Shown piece after piece: positions 36,727 to 48,000 of a stretch of 64,000 nucleotides of DNA. The position numbers and the translations under genes are program-made. How positions within the stretch are numbered: the stretch's first letter is position 1; each line of letters starts with the position of its first letter. This DNA comes from Channa striata (lineage: Eukaryota > Chordata > Actinopteri > Anabantiformes > Channidae). The stretch spans positions 2,620,888 to 2,684,887 of the forward strand of contig CM065187.1 in the NCBI GenBank assembly GCA_033026295.1. The letters run 5' to 3'. Below the pieces are notes generated by a model. The model was not told the origin of the DNA, did not search any database, and saw only the letters and a list, made by a program, of their open reading frames with translations.

Positions 36727-39053
36727 CTACAGTTGGTCCGACTGAGACCCGGACAATTCCGAGAAGGTTCCCATTGTGCTGACTGGATGTCCAGAGTTTT
36801 CTGTGCACGCTACATGCACGCCGAAAGTATAGTGACGGAACTCGACGGCAAAAGTGCCAAAAAAGAGGATAAAGAACATGACCAGTGCCCACTGGCATCG
36901 AGCTGCGGGCATGCGGATTCCCTGAGACAACAGCAAGGGGTCTGAACCACGCGGGTTAAGGTGGAACTGAAAATGAACAGTGACAGGACGTGGAAAGAAA
37001 ACACGGCTGTGAAATTAACCAAAACATGAATTTGATGCAAAGTGGCTGTGAACTACTGATGTCTTCTGGGATTTAAGTCTGGACCCTCCAGCATCACGCT
37101 AAAAGCCCATCATCCCCGTCTCATGCTGTCTTCTCGACATTTCATAGACAAAACGAGTCAATGCGTCTATTTCTGTTGGAAGCGAAAGGATACAGAGCAC
37201 CGCGCAGACAGTGATGGAGGCAGACAGCAGGAAACGAATGACGCCCACCTTCTTCCCCTCGTTTCTCAGGTTCGCTTTCAGGGTGATGTACGACTGGATC
37301 CAGCAGAACAACGTTCCCAGTCCAAACGTCAGGGAGGTGCCCAAGTTATGAATCCTTTGCTGATAGAACAACTACAACCGAAATGATTAAGATCAATTCC
37401 TCCCAAGTTCCTCCACAAACGGGTGTTTAAATATCAAATACGAAGAACGTCACTGGTGCACGTTACCTGGAAGTTTCCGATTAGTGTCATCCCAAAGCAT
37501 CCGAGAGAGAAAACCACAAGACTGGCGACGTTGAGCCCCGCCATGTTGACAGTGTGTTTCAGCTGAAAGTATCGAAGGACAGCAATGAGGAAGCCTGAAA
37601 CAGAGAGGGAGCCAACAGGGGACACAGCTGCTTTAACAGAACCCAGAATCTCTTTTCACAGGGTTTGGGAACAACGGGCCTCCCGCAACAACAGGTTTGT
37701 TCTCAAACGCCGCCTACGATTTAACAAGTTTAAATCATGTGTAGCATCTTTTTTTTAATGGCTCTTACCCACAAACGCCGCCAGGTTCATCACTTGGCTG
37801 AAGATGCAGCTGGCTGGTGGAAAGTTACCGGCAATGCTGAGGAAAGAAGAGAATTCTTCTTCTTTTACAATCAACACGTCTTTCCATTGTTAACATTAAA
37901 TGTCATGTTCTTACCTAATGAATGGAGGATATAAGGATCCATTTCTACTCCTAAAAATAATAATAATGATAAAAGGATTAATTTACCGAGATACAAAGTT
38001 GCTTATTTGACGTATAGAACACAACTTTCATTCTTACCTGTACTGCGAACCCAGGGGAACTATCTTCTTATCATCAACTGCTATAAAGTATCTGTTACCA
38101 TGCATCAAAACACACACGTTACATTCGGATATTATACAGTTATGATACAGAAATTGTTGCATCTATAGTGACTTTGTGCCTGGAATTACAATTGTGAACG
38201 TTTGCATCCTCTTATTTTGAAATGGCAAAGAGTAAAACAAAGATTTTCTTATTTAATGTACATTCAGTGTTTACCTTTAAGAAATGCATTAAACTGTAAA
38301 TATATATTTTTTTTTATTAAAGGGATGCTAGCATGTTCGAACGCAATGTGTTTTAAATATTTTGTTAATGGAAATAAATTACTTTTTGCTGTTTGCTGAT
38401 GCATTTTAACATAAGGGAAGGGAAAGTTGTTGTTTAATGTATTTTTTATGTCATGTTCGCATCTTTTCTTTGCTGCAATGATTCACCGTTAATATTTGTC
38501 TTTGCAGCTCTTTCTTTCTGTTTATAGTCTTTTTGCATCTCTCTCTCTTCGTCTCCTGTTGTTGTTTTGCATTGCATTTTATGACATTTTTGTTTTTTCT
38601 TTGTTGTTATTTAGCCTCCATTTATGGTGATATTTGACTTCCTTTGTTTTAATTTTGTCTCACCGTGTCTGTTTTGTGTAATTTTGTGAGCATTTTTTTG
38701 CCTCTTTATGTCCTTTTGTGTCTCTCTGCTGTCCAATCGACTGTGTTGTTAATTGATTCTTTGCACCTTGAAAAATTTAACATTTTATCATTTGTGCACT
38801 TATTGTTTTGTACCTGCCCGCGTGACCATTTACAAGCGACTGCAGTTTCGTCCTTGTCACTTTGGAGTGTTTTTTGTTTTGAGTTTTGAATTTCTGTGTC
38901 CTGTTGACATTTACACTCATGCTGGGTCATTTTGTCTCATTATGAATTTCTGCTGCTGTTGGGTGACACAACTTACACCAGCCACAGTCCCGCCGCTGTG
39001 CCCACGGAGAAGGCGGGGGGCAGCAGAGCCCAGGGGCTGCAGCTCCGCATCAT
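36727..39053 (-). CDS. tmem150c: Transmembrane protein 150C (tentonin 3), DRAM/Frag1 family
   Basis: Multipass membrane protein reported in mammals to promote slowly adapting mechanosensitive currents. Seven exons: 38977-39053, 38038-38091, 37915-37950, 37769-37836, 37467-37594, 37194-37371, 36727-36941; phases close to 251 residues (human 249). It begins MMRSCSPWALLPP (ATG at 39053, or the second at 39050, which aligns with the paralogue). TAAGLWLVYFIAVDDKKIVP, FPPASCIFSQVMNLAAF, GMTLIGNF, RIHNLGTSLTFGLGTLFCWI, FGTFAVEFRHY and a tail ending SDQL follow the TMEM150C pattern closely. Several hydrophobic segments fit the six-helix family fold. The last intron (36942-37193) is U12-type. The gene lies between enoph1 and sec31a as in human, which supports orthology; the plus-strand copy at 24830-28346 is its paralogue. 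Confidence 0.95.
36942..37193 (-). other. U12-type (minor spliceosome) intron of tmem150c
   Basis: On the minus strand the intron starts GTATCCTTTC and carries CCTTAAC (plus-strand 36955-36961) about 13 nt before the acceptor CAG. It occupies the same codon position and phase as the U12-type intron in the paralogue at 27917-28137. The protein reads VLYPLLLSQG across the junction. Confidence 0.9.
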
Positions 39054-39480
39054 GTCTCCTCCGACTCTGCCGCTTTCGCTCTTTACTTCTTGATCGTGTC
39101 TTTGTGTCGATGCTGCTCGTCTTGGAGGAAACTCTCTCTGTGGGTGGAGGCGCCTCCTGTCACTCCGTCATCCAGCCTGTAAAACATCATTTATTCACCA
39201 TTAATAAATTCATAAAGTTTCACGCCGCCGTTGCAGTGCCGGGACTCTGTCCAACTCTGTCCCCGCCCTCCGTCCTCTCCCGGCCCGGAGACACGTCGTA
39301 CCTGTCCGTCCTGCGGATGAGGTCTCGCCGGTCCGACGTGTCCGGGCGGAGAGTGACGCTCCTCGGCTACATGCTCCACGTTTGTTGACGTGAAGCAAAC
39401 ACGACGTCAACAAACCGACGGCAGGAAGTGGCTGTCGAGAAAGTGCGTGGACAAGGCGGGGCTTCCGGTTTGGGCGTGTG
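39054..39480 (-). promoter_or_regulatory. tmem150c 5' UTR and CpG-rich promoter
   Basis: GC- and CpG-rich sequence above the ATG at 39053, fading after about 39480. GGAAGT/ACTTCC-like and CCGGTTT-type ETS-like strings occur around 39423-39470. The long open frames on both strands here follow from GC-rich composition; I do not call them genes. Confidence 0.5.
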
Positions 39481-39637
39481 CCCTTCAAAGTAAAAGCGGG
39501 ATTTTATACCAGGAAATAGAAACTATTTTTAAAATGTTTAACCATTTGATTTTCGATATGTATTATATTTATTGAAGACACTTGTAAATATTCTTGCACA
39601 TCTTTGCTCAGCTGTTTTCCACTCGTCTTGGATGTTT

Positions 39638-39700
39638 GCTGCCTCACTTGTAAGTCGCTTTGGAGAAAAGCATCTGACAAACGACAGTGAATGTGAACGT
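39638..39700 (-). repeat. Fragment of teleost repeat tail, reverse orientation
   Basis: CTTGTAAGTCGCTTTGGAGA followed by AAAGCATCTGACAAACGACA is the reverse complement of the phrase seen at 25566-25645, diverged. It marks an old copy of the same class of dispersed element. Confidence 0.6.
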
Positions 39701-40590
39701 TAAGTGGTGACCTAATGATAAAACTACTGGAGGTGACGTCACAAACAGATGTAACATCTGTTCCTGACAGATCCAATGGCAAAGGTCCTGAAAGCAGAGA
39801 AAAGAAACTCTTTTTGTTTGTGTGACTTTTAGCAAGGTTCCCCATCTCCACTTATGGCCCAGCATCCCGAGGGTCCCAGGTGCTGTGTTGTGTCAGCGTC
39901 TTGGTCTCAGTGATGTCGTAGCGATTGTCTTAATAATCTGAAACAGATGATCCAGGTGTCCATCTCAGTCCTGATCTTCAGTCTCAGGTCAACTGCTCGT
40001 GGGTTAAGCTTGTCTGGGATCTTACTGGCTCCCCTCATCTGCCACTTGCTGATATTAGAACACTGAGCTACCAGTTATTTTCATGTTAGACTGTTAGATG
40101 TGGGGTTTCAAAGCACTTCCAGGTCACATGACCTCTGTATGAGGTGGGTTAGACTACAGATGAGCCCAAGTTTATATCAAGGCCGGCAACTGATTTAGTC
40201 ACTGATAGATGCCAATCATTGACTGAACCAGCTGCACGTGTCCTGCCAAAAACTGATTTCCTATGCCAACCTCATCTTGCCCCAAACCTTCCCAGAGGGT
40301 GACACTGAGTTTCGAATAGAAAAATGACTTTTTAGCGCATCTCAGTAGACTGACATTTGACACTTCCCTTGCATCATACACTTTTAGACATGGAGCTACT
40401 GGGAATGGAACCACCCTCTTCGTGGTCCTTCGATGACTGCTTAACCCACTGTAGTGGACTAAGAAGTTCCCCTTAGCTCATCAGTGTACTTGAACCAGTA
40501 TCGCTAGGAAACAGATTGACCTGAAACAAAGACAAACTTTTACAATAGTCCTTAGCTTAACAGAGAGCAAATCAAAAGAGCTCATCACAC
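39700..40590. other. Intergenic, nothing recognised
   Basis: Average base composition, several short frames with no recognisable content. Possibly contains old repeat sequence that I cannot assign. Confidence 0.4.
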
Positions 40591-42024
40591 TGTAAATAAA
40601 TACTATTTATTGAAAATATTGCATGTATTCAAAGGCTTGGTTTATTTTATGAACAACATAAATGGAGGTTGACCACTCAGACTAAAGCCCTCATCGTAGT
40701 TGGAATGAAAATCAAGTACAAGACTCCTTCCACTTTCCTTTTTGAGGTCTGATTAATTACTTTGAATGCCATTAACGAAAAATGCCAGCGTTTTATTTAA
40801 GCATGCATTTTGAATTTCCATAAAAGCAAAGTTTTGTTTTAAAAAAGGTTCATTGCACGTTGCTGAGCCTCATGATTATACTAAATAAGAACAAAAGTAA
40901 AACATTAAAATATTCTAGACAAATCGCACTTCACTGCTTTGCACCGACATATCCCACACACTGACAACGTCTCGGTCCAATATGTTGGACGTAGTGACTC
41001 CAGTGGTGAAAGTAAGTCAGGACAAACAGAAAGACAAGGTTGGAGTAGCACTAAAGGTCCTGTTAGGTACATAATAAACAATACTTCAAGGATTCGTTTT
41101 GCTTTAAACACTTGTAAGAGTCTAAAAGCAAATAAGAAGTCCAGGGTTTAAAATCAATCCATATTTTATCTCCTGATGTTAACATCAATGTGGGACGCTG
41201 TCGTCTTCCGTTGCAGATCTACTGCAGAATACATGCAAGCAATGATGCACTTGTATGTAAAGGTGAAGCATGGTTTTGCTTTTTGAAAGGAAATGCGTTT
41301 CTATGTGGAGCACATTGCATCTGAGCGTTGTCGCAGTGCACAGACATTAGGATAAACAAGCTAACATCTCCTAAATGACTGCGAGATTGTGGCAAAAGCA
41401 TGCTGCGCTGCACTAACAGCAGTTTTCAGTATTCTTAAAAAAAAAGCTTAATTCTTTACATTGAGTACAATTATTTTCATAAACTCAAGACAATTAGCTA
41501 GAAAAGCCCTTAAAGTTCCTGAATCTCCTATTTCCTATTTGTTTTCAGTCCTGTGCATTCAACATATATTTTTTTAATCATCTAAATGAACTTTTTACAT
41601 TTTCCAATATACTCAATCTGTTCAGTCCTAGTATTTGTTGACTTAAATTACTTGTCAACAGCATTTTTGCATATTCAGAAAATCCTTATGGCTATAGGCT
41701 TCATTAAAAACAAAGGTTTAGTGTAACGTTAATCGGTCTGTAGCCCTTTGCCGTGTTGCATTTGCCTTCACAGGGCTTAGGATTTACTTTCACCACCGAG
41801 TGCGACTGAGAGCATGGCTTGGGTTTTGTCAGAAAACCCAAATGGCACAATAAAGAATTTAGCAGTATTTTTTACACATCTCAGAATTCTCCGTCACTAT
41901 GATTCCAATTAGGGGTCTCCTGTAATACAAAAGACCAACAGTTTCCTTTAATGCTGATACTTTCCAGCCCGCGGTCCTCCAGTCAACCACTCGGGAGCTT
42001 TTTTTTTTTTATTTATCCGCATGA
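40591..42024 (-). other. Probable sec31a 3' UTR
   Basis: About 1.4 kb below the sec31a stop codon, AT-rich, with minus-strand AATAAA at 40792-40797 and further TTTATT (plus) motifs near 40605 and 40640 that could end the transcript. No other gene is visible. The AATAAA at 42008-42013 is only 12 nt from the stop and is unlikely to be used. Confidence 0.45.
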
Positions 42025-45000
42025 TTAGACTCCGAGTTTGTTGGCTTGTGTCAGCACCACCTTGAGTACAGGCATAAACGCTGACGTCTCGCTGAAGTTG
42101 CTGTTACTGACTATGTGGGTGTGGATGTTGAGGCCCTCTGTGTAGGACCGGGACTCTATTGTCCGGGCTATGTTGTGTAGTCCTCCTATGATAGCGGGAG
42201 AAAGCTGGAGAGAAGAACAGCAAAGTGTTATTGAAAAGTCCAATCTCACTTTTGTGAACTTTTGCTCTTATTAAATCATCAGAATCAGAAAAACCTCACT
42301 TTCATATTCACAGCATCAACGTAAAGATACAGTAAATCTATGGGACTAAGTCTATATAATAAAAGTTTCTGCATGTTCACCAAGTGAAATTCCATTTTAT
42401 GATCATTTTAACACCACAGAAGGTAACGTCAGGCCTGTCTAATGCCTGTGTGAAGCATATGATCAAAAAGAGGTAAAACTGGTGACAATAAAGTCTGAAT
42501 TTATTTATGGAGTGCAAGAATTCATGTAATTTATAAACAGTGTTGTTTCACCTTTCCACCTGTGAATAACTTTTTTTTTTTTAAATATCTTGAATTACTT
42601 ATACTTTAACATGACCTGTGCTTGTAGAAGCAGCAGAAAATGTAAAAATATACACTGATAAAACACCTCCAGAACTAGGGATTTCCTAGACAGATTTTAC
42701 TACAAATTTTGTCAAAGATGTTGCTCTTCCTGCTTTTTCTCCCCATTTCTTATCCAATTTAAGGGTGTCGGGACACAGGGTGTCGGGGCACAGGGTGCTG
42801 GGGCACAGCGTGCCGGGGCACAGCGTGTCGGGGCACAGGGTGCCGGGATGCCGTATGTTGCACACAGTGTAACATGACAAACTCATCTAAGAAAAGTGGT
42901 TTTAGAATGAGGTCCATGAATGTAGACTCAAACTTTTTACTGACGCAGATTTTTGCTTGTTATCAGCATGGGAAGTGTTTATTCAATCAAACTCACCGTC
43001 TGCTCTCTGAGTTTATCGTAAAGCGCTTCCAGGCGCTTGTTGGCTTCATCCAGCTTCCTCTTGGTTTGCTGTCAAAGTGACGACAACAGCGAGTGTTAAC
43101 GTACCTCAGGGGCCAAGTTGTTAAGTAAAGACATGTTTAAGTGTGGTCTTTGTTAGATGAAGTGAACTCACAGGGTCAGTGGCAACTGCCAAACACTTCT
43201 GGATGAGCCCCTCAAATGTGGTCTTCAGGACAACGTGCTCATCAGGTATCGGCTTCTTCAGGATCTTCTCAGCTGGGATGGAGTGCAGCGGCTAAAAGGG
43301 TTAAACCCAAAAAAATAAAAAAGCGTCATCAAAGTCAGATAAAACCTTAAATCAGGCTTTTCGTGCTTTGGAAACTGATGTTTCTGGAACTTTTGATTAA
43401 AGGAAATTAGTGGGTCGAGTTTAACTTGAGAAGACTCTTTGTTGCGTCTCTGTCCCTGGCAGCTGAATGTTACTGTACATGCTACATGACCACAGCGGCT
43501 CTGGTTTACATGTTTCCACTCCACATTTTCACTATCTGCTATGTAACACAGACAAAAGCCAGACTACAAGAATCGCATTGCAGATGTAGGTGCAGGTTCA
43601 GTAACCAACTGCAGCTAAAGTTCACATGCGTGTCCGTCCAAACTGAAATCATTAATGCATTTATTTTCTAATGGATAGTTTCAATTATCATGTCTTCGCC
43701 CAAAACAAACATGTTTAACCTTTTTATAATATGTAATGAGATCTGTGTACCTGTATGACATCTCCGGTAGGAGCTCCTGGTGCACCTTCCATACTGGTCT
43801 TGGGCGCTGCAGGGTTCATAGGTGGAGGGGAGAGCTGCTGCTGCTGCTGCTGCTGCATGGCTGAGTAGGGACCATGGGCACTGTGTGGGCCCTGGACCAT
43901 GGCCTGAGGGACCCCAGATGACCCCGCCTGAGGGTCAGCGCCCAGTGGAGCCATGATGGGAGCAGTGATAGGGGCAGGAGGGGTGTAGTTCTCTGGAACG
44001 TGCTTAATAACGACAAACAGAAAGATGAACATAATGTGTGAAGTTCTCCCCAAAGCTGCACAGATATTGCATTTTTATAAATGTTATTTTTTTTATTTCT
44101 TAATCACTAAATGTTCAGCTGGACCGATTCTAATATTAATCACCAGGGACCAATTTGGGGCTATAACTTTGAAAGTGTTACAGTCACAGTTACCTTCTTC
44201 TTTGGCGCTCTGTTCAGGGCCGGAGGGTCATTCCAGCCATTCTGAGGCCCTGCAGAAAAAGAAAATGATCTTAATTCTTCACTCACACCAACAGGATGGA
44301 GTCCACCTTCTATTCTTTACTTCTGTTCACCCCATTTGCTATTTATAAGCAGTTTAATAAATGGTTTGTAACACTGTAAAATACATTTAGATTCACTGAA
44401 GCTGTCATTAATGGCAGTGGTGGTACAAGTACACACACTCAATACTGTGCAAGTATTTGACCAAAAAACAAACCCCACAACAACTCCATTACAAGTAGCA
44501 CTACAAATTAAAAGCACATGTTCTCTCCAAAAACAAATGATTTGAAACACTATTAAGTCTGAAGCTGGTGATAACCTGAAGGAAAAAGTCTAGATTTGGT
44601 TCCTTATGTGCATCATAAATGAGTTTTCTGCAGAAATTGGAAATGGTTCTTGTCAAGTTTTACTCATGTACAGATTCAAGGAGAGAAACACTTTAAAAAC
44701 CTAAAGTCATCATTTGATAATTGATGAAAAAGCATCAAAAGCAAATATTGGCGGTTTCACACCAGTTAAACTAGATATTTTAAAAGGGAAAAGCAGCTGT
44801 TGGGAATAATTTAAATGAGCAAAAATTGTAGAACAAAAGTTCAAAAGGTGAAAAATATGACAAAGAACTATTTGGGGAAATGACTAAAAAAAGGGGTCAG
44901 TGTTCATGTGGAGACTTGGTGTGGAACACAAAATACCAGCTGACTGGATTTACTTTTAATGGATTTATGAACTGAGGTTAAACTGTAGTAACATGTGCAA

Positions 45001-48000
45001 AGTGTCAGTAAATGTAGTGGAGTGAAAAGTAAAAATGCAGAAAAACAAAGTCCAAATACTTGCTTGAGTAAATGCACTTAGTTCCATACCACCACGAATT
45101 GATATAGAACAGTTTCTTCTCCTACGATACACTTTATAATATCTTACTATTGTGTCATAATAAGTGCTCAGGGGAGGGTTACGGCTGTTGACAGACATAT
45201 TCATAAAGTCACCTCACCTGGTGTGTTTTAAACCATTTATTGTTTATATACTGCCCATAAATGCTCAAGAATGGAGTCAGGTCTGCAGGAAGGTTTTTGA
45301 TTTGTTAAGCAGCAGCTTTAACAATTACTGTTCAGATTAATGTGGAATAATTTTGCACACCGGGATTAATGTGATATATACTGTAGCTTACAGTTCCGTG
45401 ATTCAGCCCATCAACCCATGCATGATTTCAAACAGAAAAACCTGGACAAATGAGTTCCAGAGAAGCCAGGCATTTACATAAATTCAATAAAAAAATCTAA
45501 TAAAATATCTTCCTGCTTTCTCTGTACTGCCATGAAAGGCCCACATATTATAAAATACGGTGTTTACCTTTTTAATCCAGTCCAAACCTAGACATTGTTA
45601 TTCGTGTAAGCAAAGACGCTTTGTTTAGCATGTTGTTTAGTTCAAAGACAAATTAAATGAAGTTACTTAAATTTCTTTATTTTATTAAAATTAAGTGAAA
45701 GTCAATTCTTTTTATTTAAATGTAAATTATACGTTACTCTAAAGAAAAAAGTTCTTCTTACTAGGCTATTATGAAAAATGGTGAAAACAATTACTGCATT
45801 CAAAATCTTAAAGCTTAAAAAACACTTTTCGTCTTTATAATAGTTTCACCACTTATCGTGCAATAAATCAGCATTCTTAAAATGCAAATCTACTAATTTC
45901 TAATAATGTTTTTCCATTATGTTAATGTAATCCATTGCAGCTATATAAATGGATTAGTTAATTGATCAATTAGTGAACTACTTGAATGTTTTTGTTCAAG
46001 CGCCAAAAGAATTATTGGTTTAATCTTGTACATTGTAAATACTTTTTCTAGTAAATTTTAATTAATGTATTAATATTAATATATACAAAAAAACATTTGT
46101 TGTTTTAGTTTTGTAAAAACTGGAAACAGCTTTTATTCTCTCACATTTTATTCAATCTAAAATGAATCGGTAAACACTAATCGAAACACAAGGTTTAATT
46201 CTGTCTGGTATCTTAGGACAGGAAATGTTTGCCTTGACTCAACGACAGCTTTGTGCAGTTTTACACAAATAAAAAATAAATATAATCAGAAAAATAAAAA
46301 TAACAGACCGTTATTGCAGGAAATCTACTGATAGAAATTAAGTGTGTGTCTAAATTCAGACGGAATGAGTGTAAAAGAAGGACAATGACAGTGAGATTTG
46401 ATTAGAGCCATGCAGACCTGTTCTCTGAGAGGCCGGGATCAGCTTGGGGTCAAGCTGTGTACCTGAGACTCCGCCCGATGGAGGAGGAGGCATGTACGAC
46501 ACAGGAGATCCTGGCCCGCCATGCTGGAAAGACTCTCCCGAGGACGGAGGAGCGGGAGGAAAAGAAGAGGAATTGGGAAAGAAAGTAGCAGAGGAGGACG
46601 GGCTCTGATTGACGGGAGGAGGTCCGGGATAGGCCGGAGGGGCTGGTTGAGAGTGGACAAACTGCGTGTACTGAGAAAGAAAGCCGGGGGGGTGAGGAGG
46701 AGAGGAGGGCTCTGCAGGGTGTGAGGGGGCGGGAGCAGCAGAGGAGGAGTACTGAAGAGGCTGATAGAAAGGAACCCCCCCAGCTCCAGGGGGGTACTGG
46801 TGGACCTGGGGGAAGGCTGGGAGTCACACAGGAAAGAACAGACGCTGTTAGTGAGAAACCGTTGCATGCTGTAACATGGCATCATGGAACTGGACAGAGA
46901 GAAACAGGTTAGTGCACAGTGCATGCTAAAGTTTGTTCAACAGGACACAGCAAACACTGACGCGACCTCAACTTCTGTTAGTGACTAGGACAGAGTCAAA
47001 CATTCCTGAAGGGAAATGCTTGTCTGCCTGCTACAAAATAGAGATGGGAAAGGCTGTGTGTTTTCCGAGTGCCACATCTGGATGGAAGCGTGTCTGGCAC
47101 AAAGAGGTGGCTCCAATCATAACGCATTTCATGCTGAAACCTGTACATTTTAATTCTACATTTGAAGTGTCCAAATTAGCTATTAACAGTTCTTTTTTTA
47201 AAAATTTGCTCGGATGTACAGTAAACGACGCTCGTTTGGAGAAAAAATAAAAACTCTCAAGCTAATTCTGTTGATTCTCCTTTTCTACAATTTTCTAAGC
47301 AGATTTATTGGTGATAAGAGAATTTCAACATGTTTGATAAATTTTGAAAACAAAAACAAATTACTTATAGAAATTACTTAATTGGCAGCTGACAGCAAAC
47401 TAACTGCTGCTGATAACAGTGCTAACTTTATGGCTTCTGTAGCTTGTAGACGTGAACACTTACGCTGGTACTGATGGGAGTACATGTACGCAGGAGTGGA
47501 TGAGGCTGGAGGTGCAGCAGCCATGCCAGAGGGTGGCATCCCATACCCAGGGTTTGAAGGCTCCACCTGCAAGAAGGTTTGTTAGAAAAAGACGGAGAAA
47601 TGTCCAGCGATAATCAACACAAGAACTGTGAGTGGTGCTGCACGCAGAGGGAAGGACAGTCGTGTTCGGCCGGGGTCGAAAAAATTCACAAATACAATTA
47701 ATGGAACTACTGCAGTTCAGACAGGAACGGTACATTGAGAGATTGATAACTGATTCATACATTCATGCAAAAATCATGTAAACAAGCAGCGTGCAGAGTC
47801 AGTGAAGGCATCACGGAAACAGATGAAACAGTCAAAGTATCGCAATAAGTTGGGCGTAAGAGATGCGGTAAGGCATCACCACAGAAGTGGCCCAGCAGCT
47901 AAAGAGATGCTTGAGTCTTCAAATATCGGTTTGAACAGTGAAAATAGATTTTTTGTCTTTGTGCCAAAGTATTTGTAAAAACAGAAAAAGTGGGTGTTGA

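Noticed and set aside
38753..39388. 211-codon plus-strand frame opposite the tmem150c first exon
   Set aside because: It is antisense to a well-supported coding exon and CpG promoter, and its start is not ATG.
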